The position numbers were made by a program, and so were the translations under genes. From assembly GCA_009746045.1 (NCBI GenBank), contig RPFO01001222.1, positions 1 to 64,000 of the forward strand: a stretch of 64,000 bases of DNA, in the 5' to 3' direction. This document shows positions 52,447 to 64,000 of this stretch, in pieces. Below the pieces are notes generated by a model. That model saw nothing but the letters and a program-made list of their open reading frames with translations. It searched no databases and was not told the DNA's origin. This DNA comes from Mesostigma viride. Lineage: Eukaryota; Streptophyta; Mesostigmatophyceae; Mesostigmatales; Mesostigmataceae. Numbering within the stretch: position 1 is the first letter of the stretch; the number at the start of each line of letters is the position of its first letter.

Positions 52447-52724
52447 CCACGCAAGGTAGCTCCAACAACATGTCTAACAAGCCGCGCACTAACACACGCT
52501 GCAAGCAGCACGTTACGCCAACGTGATGGCCACCAAAAGTGGGCTGTGGACAGTGGTGGCGGATGCCGGCAGCCACTCTTCAACCTTGCCAGCGATCACT
52601 CCAAAAGGAATGAAATCTGATGAGAACGGGGGAGTGTTTGACTGGCGAACCGATAACATGGCCGCATTCATGGAACAACGGGCTAGAGTATTCCATTGGA
52701 AAACCCAACCACCTGACGAGTGCT

Positions 52725-53200
52725 TGCCTTGCGAAGCGATAGCATGGAACCATTGGTCACTATGCTGGTCACCATCACTGTTGGGTGGTTGCCTTGCGAA
52801 GCAATAGCATGGAACCATTGGTCACTATACTGGTCACCATCACTGTTGGGTGGTTGCCTTGCGAAGCGATAGCATGGAACCATTGGTCACTATACTGGTC
52901 ACCATCACTGTTGGGTGGTTGCCTTGCGAAGCGATAGCATGGAAGTCACAAGTCACCATACTGGTCACCATCACTGTTGGGTGGTTGCCTTGCGAAGCCA
53001 TAGCATGGAACCATTGGTCACTATACTGGTCACCATCACTGTTGGGTGGTTGCCTTGCGAAGCCATCGCTTGGAACCATTGGTCACTATACTGGTCACCA
53101 TCACTGTTGGGTGGTTGCCTTGCGAAGCGATAGCATGGAACCATTGGTCACTATACTGGTCACCATCACTGTTGGGTGGTTGCCTTGCGAAGCCATAGCT
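52725..53200 (+). repeat. 65-bp tandem array, about 7 copies
   Basis: The unit is GGTTGCCTTGCGAAGCGATA, then GCATGGAACCATTGGTCAC, TATACTGGTCACCATCACTG and TTGGGT. One unit (about 52920-52985) is shortened by variation (GGAAGTCACAAGTCACC). It contains GGTCAC/GTCACC inverted pairs. Confidence 0.95.
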
Positions 53201-53535
53201 TCCGCTCCAGCAACCTCCCCCAACCTGCATGGACGCCTAGGCACCGCACCAGAACTAGTAGGGCTACCCTTCACAACAACCGGCCCGACCCGCTGCCTGC
53301 TGATGCAGCACTGAAAGGCACACAAAGAGAGAATGCAAACCAAAGTATGGGGGAGGCAGTAGCATTGAGGCTGCCCGCGGGCTGGTGCGTAGATGTGCAG
53401 GGGAGCCGGCACTGTGGACAGAACTAGAAAAAAAACCTTCTGACATAGACTCAAGACCGCCGAAACGTCTCTGCTGCGCGTTTCCTGTCACAGCTGGTGC
53501 GATATGTGCACTTGCTGCCTGCCCAGGGTGCTTAC

Positions 53536-56500
53536 CCCGCGCTGCCACCTGGCAAGCGTATCGGGTGGCCCCGCACCGCCAGCCTCGTGCGTGTGGACAC
53601 ACCCCGCCATCGCCGCTGGATGGCCACCGCGGCGCGCCGGTACGCTTCAAAGAGGGTGAAGCGCCGACGCACCGAGTGGCCTCGGACCCTGGAGCATGCA
53701 TTGGCAGAAACGAATAGAAAATGGACCATGACAAATGCAAGGTGAATTGCGAGAGCGTGGCCTGGCTATTACATTTATCAATACTCCCCCCCATCAAGCT
53801 ATTGTGCAGATGACCCGAGAACAGGTCCACACGCGTGACCGCTGACGTCTCCTCGGGCCGATAGGGCATTAGGGTATTAGGGCATTAGGGCATTAGGGCA
53901 TTAGGGCATTGGGGCATTAGGGCATTAGGGCATTAGGGCATTAGGGCATTAGGGCATGAGGGCATGAGGGCATGAGGGCATGAGGGCATGAGGGCATGAG
54001 GGCATGAGGGCATGAGGGCATGAGGGCATGAGGGCATGAGGGCATGAGGGCATGAGGGCATGAGGGCATGAGGGCATGAGGGCATGAGGGCATGAGGGCA
54101 TGAGGGCATGAGGGCATGAGGGCATGAGGGCATGAGGGCATGAGGGCATTAGGGCATTAGGGCATTAGGGCATTAGGGCATTAGGGCATTAGGGCATTAG
54201 GGCATTAGGGCATAAGGGCATTAGGGCATGAGGGCATGAGGGCATGAGGGCATGAGGGCATGAGGGCATGAGGGCATTAGGGCATTAGGGCATTAGGGCA
54301 TTAGGGCATTAGGGCATTAGGGCATTAGGGCATTAGGGCATTAGGGCATTAGGGCATTAGGGCATTAGGGCATTAGGGCATTAGGGCATTAGGGCATTAG
54401 GGCATTAGGGCATTAGGGCATTAGGGCATTAGGGCATTAGGGCATTAGGGCATTAGGGCATTAGGGCATTAGGGCATTAGGGCATTAGGGCATTAGGGCA
54501 TTAGGGCATTAGGGCATTAGGGCATTAGGGCATTAGGGCATTAGGGCATTAGGGCATTAGGGCATTAGGGCATTAGGGCATTAGGGCATTAGGGCATTAG
54601 GGCATTAGGGCATTAGGGCATTAGGGCATTAGGGCATTAGGGCATTAGGGCATTAGGGCATTAGGGCATTAGGGCATTAGGGCATTAGGGCATTAGGGCA
54701 TTAGGGCATTAGGGCATTAGGGCATTAGGGCATTAGGGCATTAGGGCATTAGGGCATTAGGGCATCAGGGCATCAGGGCATCTGGGCATCAGGGCATTAG
54801 AGCAATCCTTCCTCTGACTTTCCATACCCAACACAAGCACGCATGCGGGCATGCCGGCACAACCAACAGGAATCTCTGCAGGGAGGGGGGCAGGCAGCAC
54901 CAAACTGGAAACTAATTTTGGACATACAACATTTCTGGTTTAAATAAATGTCACGCACCGTCCCTGGATTACCAACAGCCGCGAACTATTTCTGGATGAC
55001 CATTTGTTACCCCACCACTTCTGGACGATTGACCACCCACCATTTCTTGATGCCCATCGCCACCCACCATTTCTGGATAACAATCGCCGCTCGTTCCTCC
55101 CTCGACGGCGGCTCTCGGGGACGCCTCCGTGCATCGCCACCCTGCCTACCCTGTCGGTGCACCCTGGGCAGAGTCATGCTCAGGGCGTCTTGGCCTGGTG
55201 GTCCCCCTTGGTCGGCGCCGACAATCCCATGGCCGGTGCTCTGGTGCACGCGCCCTCCCCTAATATTGGAAGAACTCATCCCGTCGGCAACCCACTCCAG
55301 CGAGGGCAGCCAGGGCAGGGGATGACCCGCCCAAGTTGAACCGCGTCTGTTCACACTGGCCTTCGCTGGCCCTTGGCAGCTGTCTTTGCCGACACTGGGG
55401 TAAAAAGTTGACAGCCAAGCCGGCACCATCACCCAACCAGACACGGACAGCGTGAGTGAAGGCTGTTAATCGCCAAGTAGCCTGCGAGATCGAATAACTT
55501 GAGATTCGTCGCTCAAAGAGCGAATCAAATTAATGGTATTGGAATTATTTCTTACTGCAACTTTGCTATTGCGACTGCTATCTAGTAGCACACTCTTTGT
55601 ATTGCTATAATTACTAACTATGTTTCACCGCACAAAGCTCCTGCGGTCCTGCCCACCTGCGAAGCGCGTCGGCCAGAACAGGCTCCCTCTCGTCCATGCC
55701 CACGTGGCGCACCACCCGCAGCAACACACCCTGGAGACCCGCCACCTGGCAGCGTGGAGGACACGGAATGGGGAGGCGTTACGGAGTAGCCTGATGGGGG
55801 CCATAGCGGCTTGCGACCGGGAGCAGACGGCAACGCTGCACCGATGCCTCGGGCAAAGTCACGGGACCGTACCCATCGGAACCATCACCAGCACAAGGGG
55901 GGAAAGATCGCAGTGCACTCATCTCGCCGTTGCTGTGCTAGATTGTGCGGATGCTGGAGCTGTGTGTCCCCCCCGCGCGTCTAATAATAAGTCTATAATG
56001 AACTCAATAAACGCAGGGATGATCCCTGACGCTTGGCTCTTGAGGATGATAAAGAATGGAATGGAGAACCAAAGTGAAGGGCAAAGTGAAGTGCAGAAGA
56101 AAAGAAAAATGCAGCTGTTCACTGATGCGTGATCTTTACAGACAAGATCACATAGAGAGCAAGCTTTGGCTGTAGGTGGAAGAAGGTATATGGCGGATGA
56201 AAACAGAGTGTGTGTGTGGGGGGGGGAGTCTATGAGAAACAGCGCGCAACCACCCAGCAGCGCTTGCCAGCCGGCACGCTGCTAGAGGCCTAGAGCTACC
56301 ACCAGCCAATACTATACACCGGTAGAGCCGCGCACAGAGACAATGCTCCATGGGTCATGAGATCCCGCAAGGAATGGACTAGTGCGTGACGTGCCTGCAA
56401 GTGCATCCACGCCTACGCAAGGGGCAGGTAAAGTGCACGCACGTCGCACGCACACACCTGCTGCTGTGCACATACACAAACATCCATACTGACACACACA

Positions 56501-59500
56501 CCTGCTGCTGGAGGACTTCCACTTGTCGCCGCAACCCACGTTCCGACCAACCCTCGTATCCCCCGTCCCTGTCCCAGGGGCCATCGGGGGCTGACTGCCG
56601 CGTCCGTGGGCTGCCTTGGCCCCGCCAGTCAGCCCCCGTTGACCCCGACATCGACCCCGCCGGCCCCCGAAGATATGTTTCCGCATCGGATGCCCCGTCA
56701 TTCCCCGTGGCCGCCCTCTCCTCCAACCACCCATTCCCTGACGCCCTGCCCTCCCATCGTGACAGCGATGTTCGCCCCGCACGCCCCTCCCTCCCAGGAC
56801 CAGGCCAGGACTGAGACGCGCCACTGACCCCAGCCGCCGTTTTCCCATCCGCAGCCCTTCTCCCATCCCCCGCCCCATGCTCCCCTCGCCCCAAACTAAA
56901 GGCATCCGTATTTCCCCAAACCCCCATGTCTCTTCCCCCAACCCATCCCTGATCGTTGTCAAGGTCATCATCCTCCCACCGCCTTGGCTGCCCCGGCAGG
57001 CGCGCATACTGCAGATTCCCCCGCGGCGGCCCCAAAGCAGCGCTCGACTGCCTCCTGCGATGCTGCTCCGCGTACGAGGCCTTGGGGGAGCCGGACGAGT
57101 GATTCCCTGGATGCTGTGGGTGATGGCCCTCACGATGACTCTGTCGTCCGGCACGTGTCGCCGTGGTAGGCACAGTCGCTGTTGTTGATGTCTGTGGGCG
57201 GTGGTGGGAGTTACCTGCGCTGTACCAGCCCGTACTGCGATCCCCTGCACCGTTGGAGGAACCGAGTCTGCCCACGGCCTCATCGCCATCGCCATCGCCA
57301 TCGGTACCATCGCTCCACGAGCCAGCCCCACCACGGGTTCGAGCAGACCTGTTGTTGTTGTCATTGTTGTTGTTGTTGTTGTTATTGTTATTGCTGTTAT
57401 TGTTGTTGTTGTTGTTTCTGTCGGCAGCATAAGGCTCCCCCCTTGGCCCACCACGGCTGGCTTCCCCCCAGGCGACGGACGATTCGGCGGACATGGACGA
57501 CCTCTGGGACCGCCGCCCTTCTCTCCCCTTCCCCCCACGGTCATTGGTCGGGTTTTCCGCCACCGGTGCTTGCCCGCTAGACCCCACTTGCCCACTAGGA
57601 CCTGCTTCTCTACCAGAGCCCTTGCTACCGGGGGATGGCTGGCTCTGGCGATGAGCTGGCGCAACGGGGCACTGAGGTGATGTGGCACGAGGGGTTGCAA
57701 AAGGGGGGTGGGAGGGAAGGGCCAGCAGCAGGGGTGTGCAGGCATCCACATCGTCAGCTCCACATCAGCACAGGACAGGGGCTCAGGGGCTGAGCCCAGG
57801 CAATTGGCTGGCTTTGAGTGATGGCAGCAGGAACCAAATTCATAGCCTGGTACCAGTGGTTTACAACTCGTGGTGGCGCTACTGATGGTGCCGTTGCAGT
57901 GGGCGTATCAGCACCCGCAGCCATGATCATGCTGCCATGATGCACATGATGGCGGTGGCCCCGTACCAAATGCCCCGACCGTGAACACACGGAGATCCCG
58001 ATAAAGCCCCTCATCCAAGGCAATACACCAATAATTTTCACAGGACGATGCCTTGTATCAAAACAAAACTGACGGACCTACGCCCAGCAGGTATGCCATG
58101 GATGTGGGCAGCGAATTCATGCCAGCGGCCGGCACGCCGTGGCCAGCACAGGCTCACACAGAGGCTGGCACACAGGCTGGCATTATCCAGGGTATGTGTA
58201 GCATGACCACAGGGGTACAGGGCTGCCTCTCCGCCACGCGTCATTAATTGAGCCATGCGCCATGGACAGCGAGACCCACGGACAAAAAAAAAAAAACGAG
58301 AGATTGCCTGTCAACAAACTCCCTGCATGGAATTGTGAGCTCTGCCTCAGCCGGCGCACAGCATTCACAGGAGCGCCGCCCTACTATACACAATTTCCTG
58401 CCAGGAAGCGACGCGTTGCTTTACGGAACCATGGCGAGGCATCGGATGACAACCGTGTTCGTCCCTTGGCTGGACTCCAGGCTCTTCAACGAAATAGTTT
58501 GGTACCATACTGGATTCGATACTGGATTCGATCGGTGGGCTATCCACCCTGTCACGGCGGTGATGAACCCACTCGCCAGCATTGCGCCCGCAGCGCTCCC
58601 CCCTTGACCATCCTTTCAACTGTTAAGAGTTAGAGGTCGATGGGATCTATAACAGCTCGATGAGCAAGAAAGCCATTGCGAGGGCCCCCCTCACCATTGC
58701 GCGAAGGTATGCCAGCAGCGGGCCCCCCTGGCCGTCCTCCAGCAGAAGCAGCTGCGACTCATCCAGCACGCCGAACGCGTCCGAGAAGAGGTGGTGGGAG
58801 CGCGCCGCCCACGGTGTCCCTGCCGCCGCCTCGTTGTCCACCCTGGCAGGTGGGCGGGGGCCAGTGTGTGTGTGGTGGCCGCAGGTATTGGGTGCGCAGG
58901 CAAGGGGCGTGCACTGCCAAGTCAGATTGGCGCTGTCCAAACCAGTGTCAAGAACATTTTTCAAGGCATTGTTAAGGACATTTTTCAATGCAGAGGGGGC
59001 GAGCCCTGTAGGCAGTTTTGGATCATCTCATGCAATCATCCACAAACAGCGAGCCCTGCCACTTAACACATCCCGCCCTTGTTCACACACACGTATGCGG
59101 AGGCATGATAAAATTTCGAAGCTGCCTGCCTGATACAGTGGCAGAAGCGCACGAAAAAGTGAGCGGGCGCTCCATCAAGAATCCATTCCCCATGGACAGC
59201 GAATTAGGCCCACTACATGAAGCAGAGTGGCAAGACGTCCAGCCAATTGATTACATTAACTGACTAAATCACTTGACAAAGTGAAGGGGAAAACGAAAAA
59301 AAAATCAAGCAGGACCAACATCCGCACGCACCGCAGCAGGCGCGGCAGCAGGAAGAGCACCAGCGGGCGGATGTCGAATTCCACGTTCGGTGCCGCCATC
59401 GGGTTGTGGGCGACGCTCAGCTCCACCAGGTCGGTGCAGGGGGTCAGGTACTTGAGCTGTGAGGGGTCTTCGATCTCGTTATGCGACAAGTCCAGCGCCT

Positions 59501-61915
59501 GCAAGTGGTTACAAGCAACCGCCAAGAAGCCATTCATCCACCCCACCACCATCCACCCCACCACCATCCACCACCACCATCCAGCTTCAGTGACCAGCTT
59601 CAGTGACCAGCTTCAGTGACCAGCTTCAGTGACCAGCCTCGGTCACCAGCCTCAGCCACCCGGCAGCAAGAACAGAATTCATCAGAACTTGGTACCCCAC
59701 GTATAAGCCAACCGGGAACCCTCCGATGACAAGCCGTCACCTACCGGCAGAAGCCCCAAGGAACAAGGCTCGGCAGAAGTGGCGGAGATGACAGAATGGA
59801 CGCGGGTGCAAGAAGTGGCGGAAACGACAGAATGGACACGGGCGCAATAGGCCAACGATAGATAATATGCCATTAAACGACAATAGGCCATTCACCCCTT
59901 TGGATCCTCTCAAAAGGGCGGAGATGATAGACAGACACGGGCGCAACAGGCCATTAGCACCTGCGGACCCTCTCGGAAGGGCGGTGAGTACCAAACAGAT
60001 GCCTGGGGCCGAAATGGGAGCAGGCCCGAGCTTCCACGGTCCGGGCCTTCCAGATTCCAGGCGTGTGCTGGTTGTCTCATGGATACTATGGTCACTATAC
60101 TACTGTATTGAGGCCTGCGATGGGTGTCCTTCTGGTTCAGATCCAATGGGCCACCGCTGCTCGCTTGCTCAAGCGGAGCACGGCAGGCCCTCAGCGAGAA
60201 GCGTTGGAAACAGCATCAGCCGCAGAAACGCACGCAAGAAACAGCATCAGCCAGTATGCGGGTTTTCAAACTGCATTCTATCGATCTGGCAGTACGTGCC
60301 ACCGCGAGGTCCTTTCCAGGCGTGCCAACGCTGACACTGCCGGAAAATACACGCAAAGTAGCTGCTGTCGTGTACAAAACATGCCAGCAGATGCACTGAG
60401 ATATACGAAAGGGGCCAGGCTATTGACAGATGAAAGCTGTGCAAGGAATGGCGTGGCCTCCCTCAAGCAATAGCAACAGTGATGGGCCATCAACCAACCG
60501 CAGCCATAACACCATGAACTACAGCACAGCAGCTGCGTCTACAGCCAGGCCCCGCCAGGCCATGGGAGACAACCGCCATGCCATGTTAGGCAACCGCCTC
60601 ACCTGGAGCCGTGTGGGCAGGGCCGTGGGTGCGGATGCCAGGGTCGTGATGATGTTGTGGGAGACGTCGAGGTGCAGCAGCGACTCGCACGCAGCCAGGC
60701 CCTCCAAGGCGCTGATGTGGTTGTGGGAAAGGTTGAGGTGGACGAGGGAGCGACACCTGTCCAGTCCTTCTATCGACGTAACGTTGTTGCAGGAGAGGTC
60801 CACCACCTCCAGCGCGGGGCACATGTCCAGCCCTTGCATGCGCCCGATGCTGGGGTGGGAACGGGGGAAGGTGGGTGGGGGGTTGCAGATGCAAAACGGC
60901 AACAGGAGCCAATATTATAAAAATGGGCACAAGCCATTTTCTTGTGACACATTTTCTTGTAAACATCGGCCATGTGGTTCAGCACTGGCAGCCAACTTGG
61001 GTGTGTGAAATGTGTGACTTGATTTATTCGTGGACATTGATGTGATGCTCAGCGGGATGTTGGTCAACACCAGGACGCACGGATCGCTTCGATAGCAGCT
61101 AGGCTCAAGAGTCTTGCTATCTTATTGTCCACAGATGTCAGACCTGCCTAGCCGCTGCAAGACTCAAGTCCAGAGTACAAACTTTATAGTGCAACAAGTA
61201 GCAGCTACAGTCACCAGCACCCCACCCTCCCACTGTTGCGATTGCAAAAGCCTTGATATGACCAACGTTATAGTAGTAGCCGCTACAGTAACCAGCACCG
61301 TACCCACCATTCGGTCATCTCGTTGTTGATGAAGCCTTGTGGCGATTGCCAAGATATCATACGACAGCCACCAGTGCCCGCCATTTGTTGCAATATCAAA
61401 ATCCAGCATATCTCTGCTTGTCTCACGGATATCGGCTGCAACATCCAAGTCACTATACTGGGGTTCAAAGACATCATGCCCCACCCATTCTTGCAAACGG
61501 TACTACACCAAAGCGAAGTCGCTACATGATACCAAAGTGATGGCGCGGCAGTGACCACCACCCACCAGTTCTTGAGCGGGAACAGCACGCGCAGATTCCT
61601 CTGCCCTCACCCATGGGCGCAAATGGAACTACACCAAAGTGAAGACTCTGGAGCTGCAACACCGCCATACACCAACGCGACACTATATAGCACTACAGTG
61701 ACCATCACCCACCAGTTGTTGCGCGCGACGAGGATGCGCAGGCTCCTCAGCCCCGACAGCTGTCGCAGCTCGAGCCGCGCAATCCGGTTGCAGGACACGC
61801 GCAGCTCCTCGAGCGCGCGCGCCTGCTGGAGGCCGTCGAGCCGGAACACGTTGTTGTTGCTGAGGTCCAGCGACCGCAGGTGGGGCAGCTGCGGCAGGGG
61901 GGGGATGCGCGCCAG
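53536..61915 (-). CDS. LRR-IQ protein (CEP97/LRRIQ type), multi-exon, partial
   Basis: Exons supported by splice sites and matching phase: 61713-61915, 60603-60849, 59332-59498, 58695-58842, 56502-57671, one ending at 55068, and 53536-53688. The first four encode about eight SDS22-like leucine-rich repeats (LRSLDLSNNNVFRLDGL; LVHLNLSHNHISALEGL; LQALDLSHNEIEDPSQL) and an LRR cap (DIRPLVLFLLPRLLR, then VDN across the junction). The fifth (390 codons) is disordered, with a poly-Asn run, and ends in a coiled-coil start (LRRQVEVLQQQ). The last two build two IQ calmodulin-binding motifs: IQKW joined to VRGHSVR across the intron, and IQRRWRGVSTR. If the donor at 58695 is not used, the fourth exon stops at 58647. 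LRR plus IQ proteins act at centrosomes and cilia. Both ends are missing. Link of the LRR and IQ halves is inferred. Confidence 0.7.
53862..54800. repeat. 8-bp array GGGCATTA / GGGCATGA, about 117 copies
   Basis: The unit is TTAGGGCA or TGAGGGCA. The TGA form makes up two blocks (about 53955-54145 and 54228-54275) inside the TTA form, with CAGGGCAT variants at the right edge (54765-54800). It lies in an intron of the LRR-IQ gene. Confidence 0.97.
55009..55090 (-). repeat. 25-27 bp tandem repeats carrying a splice donor
   Basis: On the minus strand, CCAGAAATGGTGGGTGG and close copies occur three times and a part-copy once. Each full copy contains an AATG|GTGGG or AGTG|GTGGG donor, at 55068, 55041 and 55016. 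Confidence 0.75.
55090..56501. other. Intronic or exon-poor part of the LRR-IQ gene
   Basis: A 170-codon plus-strand open frame (55620-56132) has no recognisable domain. The exon with REERAAIVIQKW begins somewhere between about 55115 and 55444; its acceptor is not decided. Confidence 0.4.
57350..57418 (-). repeat. AAC/AAT repeat coding for poly-Asn
   Basis: GTT repeats on the plus strand encode about 20 Asn interrupted by Ser and Asp in the fifth LRR-IQ exon. Similar GTT tracts occur at 13465-13495 and 29950-30110 in gag-like ORFs. Confidence 0.9.
59540..59660 (+). repeat. Short arrays in an LRR-IQ intron
   Basis: CCACCACCATCCACC repeats are followed by about five copies of CAGCTTCAGTGACCAG (59581-59660). 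Confidence 0.85.
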
Positions 61916-62530
61916 CTGGCAGCGGCCCGTGTTGCAGCAGGAGGGGACAGGCCGAGAGAGGGAAGTGACGGGGGGAGAAAGGAGACGGAGAGGGCAAGAG
62001 AGAGAAGAGAGGAGGGGAGAAAGGCAGGGGAGAGAGGAGAGTGAAAGCGGGTGAGAAGGGAGAGAGGAGGGGGAGGAGGAGGGAAATGGGGACAGAAAAG
62101 AGGGATGGAGTGGCAGAGTTCGTTGAGAAGGACGTGGAGGAGTGAGGTCCGGGCTATGACGTCAGGGGCCAGCCAGACAGGGAATGGGATATCATCATGG
62201 GACAGGGACAGGTTGGCAGGTGGGCAGGTATGCGCAGTTTGATGGCTTGTTTACATTTCGTGGAGGGAGGGGGGGGGGGAAGTGGGGAGGGCGGGTTCTA
62301 GTTTATGAGGGAGGGGAGGGGGGGATATGCAGGCTGATGGACCAAGAATGGATGCGTGTGACTGGGCTGGTTGTCTCATCGGCGGGTGCACGGGCGTGAG
62401 TGATCAAATGATGGCCGAGACTTGGGTGAACGAACAACGGAACCTTTTATACTATTTGGATCCGTTCAAGTCAAAACGTGGGAGCTTGAGGTCGCTCGTT
62501 TTGCTATTTGCTAAACGACCTCACACTCAA
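61916..62530. other. GA-rich and unannotated sequence
   Basis: 61930-62130 is purine-rich (GAGAGGAGGG-type). An upstream LRR-IQ exon probably lies to the right, but I could not place one. Confidence 0.4.
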
Positions 62531-62562
62531 TTTGCTGCGAGCGTGAGGTTGCTCGCAGCAAA
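62531..62562. repeat. 12-bp perfect inverted repeat
   Basis: TTTGCTGCGAGC and GCTCGCAGCAAA flank an 8-base loop GTGAGGTT. Just upstream, GGTCGCTCGTTTTGC and GCTAAACGACC (62490-62520) form a weaker, related stem. Confidence 0.85.
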
Positions 62563-62729
62563 ATGACACCTCTACCCCTCCCTCTCCACCCCCCTTTCCG
62601 AGGCCCCAAGCCCAAATCCCAAAACGCAGGTGGCACGCAACATAATTTCTCATGTCCAGCGGGCAGAGCAATTGGCCTGGTAGTACAGAATGGACCATCC
62701 CACACGCACCGCATGTGCAAGGCACACCC

Positions 62730-62840
62730 CATGTGTGAGGTGGCACGGCAGGGCTTCAACCCTGAGGTCGCTTCTCCGGCCCTTGAAGTGGCACTTACGA
62801 CTAGACGCTACGCCACAGAAGCGATAACGAAGCGTTAGAC
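62730..62840 (-). other. tRNA-like sequence, possible SINE head
   Basis: On the minus strand, GTGGCGTAGCGTCTAGTCG resembles a tRNA A box region and CAGGGTTGAAGCCCTG resembles a T arm about 50 bases later. The loop and stems deviate from a true tRNA (TTGAAG instead of TTCGANN). No anticodon arm was assigned. A tRNA-derived repeat is a possibility only. Confidence 0.3.
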
Positions 62841-64000
62841 CCGCGAAACCCCATTACGTGTTGCTGCACGGTCCGGTAAGCAGTCCAGTGCAGTTCCCTT
62901 GGGCGTTATTTACATAGCATAGCACGTCACGGTTTTCCGCTTACCCCTTTGTCGCGAAAATCACCGGTGGTCGGTTCTCTACCCGTGGCCGTTGAACCCA
63001 TCGCTGCACGGCGATCGCGTCCGAATCGATGGTGGTCAAATGGGAAATGTACTAGACATGCGTTTTGAAGACAACAAAGCCGTGGTGTCAGCTGCCTTTT
63101 TACATTTGGTTCCGCGGCATCATCCCTAACTGGACACCATTACTCGCGATTAGCTGCCGCGCTGCAAAGTGAAAACTTAGCCAGAATTACAGCAGCCAGC
63201 AGGCATGTAACTCTTGTAATGCACTGAATCGCTATTACAAATGTCCATGGACACAGCACTGCCGGCTCGATTTCCCCGACGTCCTTCGCTTTGCGACGTC
63301 TTAGTTAAGAATCACCATGGATGTCTTAGTGACAAAGTAATAAGGATGCGCGCCATATCTCTGGCATCACTGGGCATGGCGTGGCGTGGGAAAATATGCT
63401 GGCCAGGTCAGCGACCCATCAATAATTATTGGAGCGCGCGCGCTTTTGGGCATTTTGCTCACCTCGCTCCCCGCGAAAGTGGTTAGTAGGTGTCAGGGGT
63501 AGGTGTTCTTACTTCTTAGCAGACGCACAAAGAAGCGAGTCAAGCCGAAGCGAGTGAAGCGGTTTTTAATATAGTAGGAGACTGTTTAAGAAGCCTATTC
63601 GCCTTTTTGGCCTTAAGTCGGAAGCGAAGGCGCCCCTGTGTTGTGACAGCAGGCAGCTCCATCTAAACATATGAAAGACCAACTTGATATGAAAAATTAA
63701 TGCTGTCGAGTCAGTCGAGTGTCGACTGTCGAGTAAGCTGACTAAGCTCGGCCTGCTCGGGTATTAACTACAACGTGTAGTAGGATTTCTCTAGGACAGA
63801 AAATCATAGAACTAAACAAGCGTTGCACCAACAACGTCACTAATTATTGAGAAGCTATATCAGCCCTAGGTTTTGGAAAACTAAATTGCTTTTTTTTATT
63901 AGACTGCCTGAAATACGCCTAACAGAAAGTCATGGCCTGATCGAATTCAGAACCGGTTTCCTGGCTTCTCTTGCACGAGCACGTCGGACTGATTGAACGT
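62841..64000. other. Unannotated right end
   Basis: No gene is supported. Short repeats such as CGAGTCAGTCGAGTGTCGAC (63707-63735) are present. Confidence 0.4.

Noticed and set aside
53933-54149. 66-codon ORFs in the octamer array
   Set aside because: Three shifted copies of the same peptide repeat arise from the 8-bp unit.
56312-57763. 483-codon alternative frame over the fifth LRR-IQ exon
   Set aside because: The neighbouring frame matches the splice phase, codes for poly-Asn and ends in a coiled coil at a donor site.

Overview
This window is nuclear DNA of a eukaryote. It has GT-AG introns, long tandem arrays, two LTR retrotransposons, LINE fragments and few, widely spaced genes. A flagellated protist or alga fits best: there is an LRR plus IQ protein of a type linked to cilia and centrosomes, a bacterial-like sulfotransferase with a membrane anchor, and a probable Sel1/MYND protein. 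The exact lineage cannot be read from the sequence; a repeat-rich green alga is a guess. No rRNA gene, intact tRNA gene or CRISPR array was seen.

Layout. 1-4846 is two satellite arrays. 4847-7136 is unannotated apart from a promoter-like site. 7137-11199 is a spliced gene for a DDE-type transposase-like protein, and all its visible introns carry one GC-rich palindromic motif. 11744-13501 (minus) is an orphan gag-like ORF. 14880-17270 is a tandem array of about 733 bp units.

17802-33848 is a nested pair of Copia-type (Pseudoviridae-like) retrotransposons. The outer, plus-strand element (LTRs 17802-18455 and 33195-33848, target duplication GAAGC) is split by a complete inner, minus-strand element (25393-33043, target duplication AGCAG). 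Both have the aspartic-protease-like domain after the integrase instead of before it, LTRs starting AGTTAG, and almost no leader between the LTR and the first ATG.

33854-37300 is non-coding with LINE tails and local duplications. 37310-39277 is an intronless sulfotransferase gene. 40961-47147 is a LINE graveyard: ORF1 fragments, ORF2 C-termini and many 3' tails sharing a short hairpin and an AATT-type microsatellite. The last of these tails ends inside a minus-strand Sel1/MYND-like gene (47148-49879).

50600-54800 is mostly simple arrays. From 61915 leftward to 53536 a minus-strand LRR-IQ gene can be assembled from exons whose splice phases agree; its introns hold several arrays. The right end (61916-64000) has no gene I can support.

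Reading frames break repeatedly, often at homopolymers, both in the transposons and in host genes. Some of these breaks may be assembly errors rather than biology.
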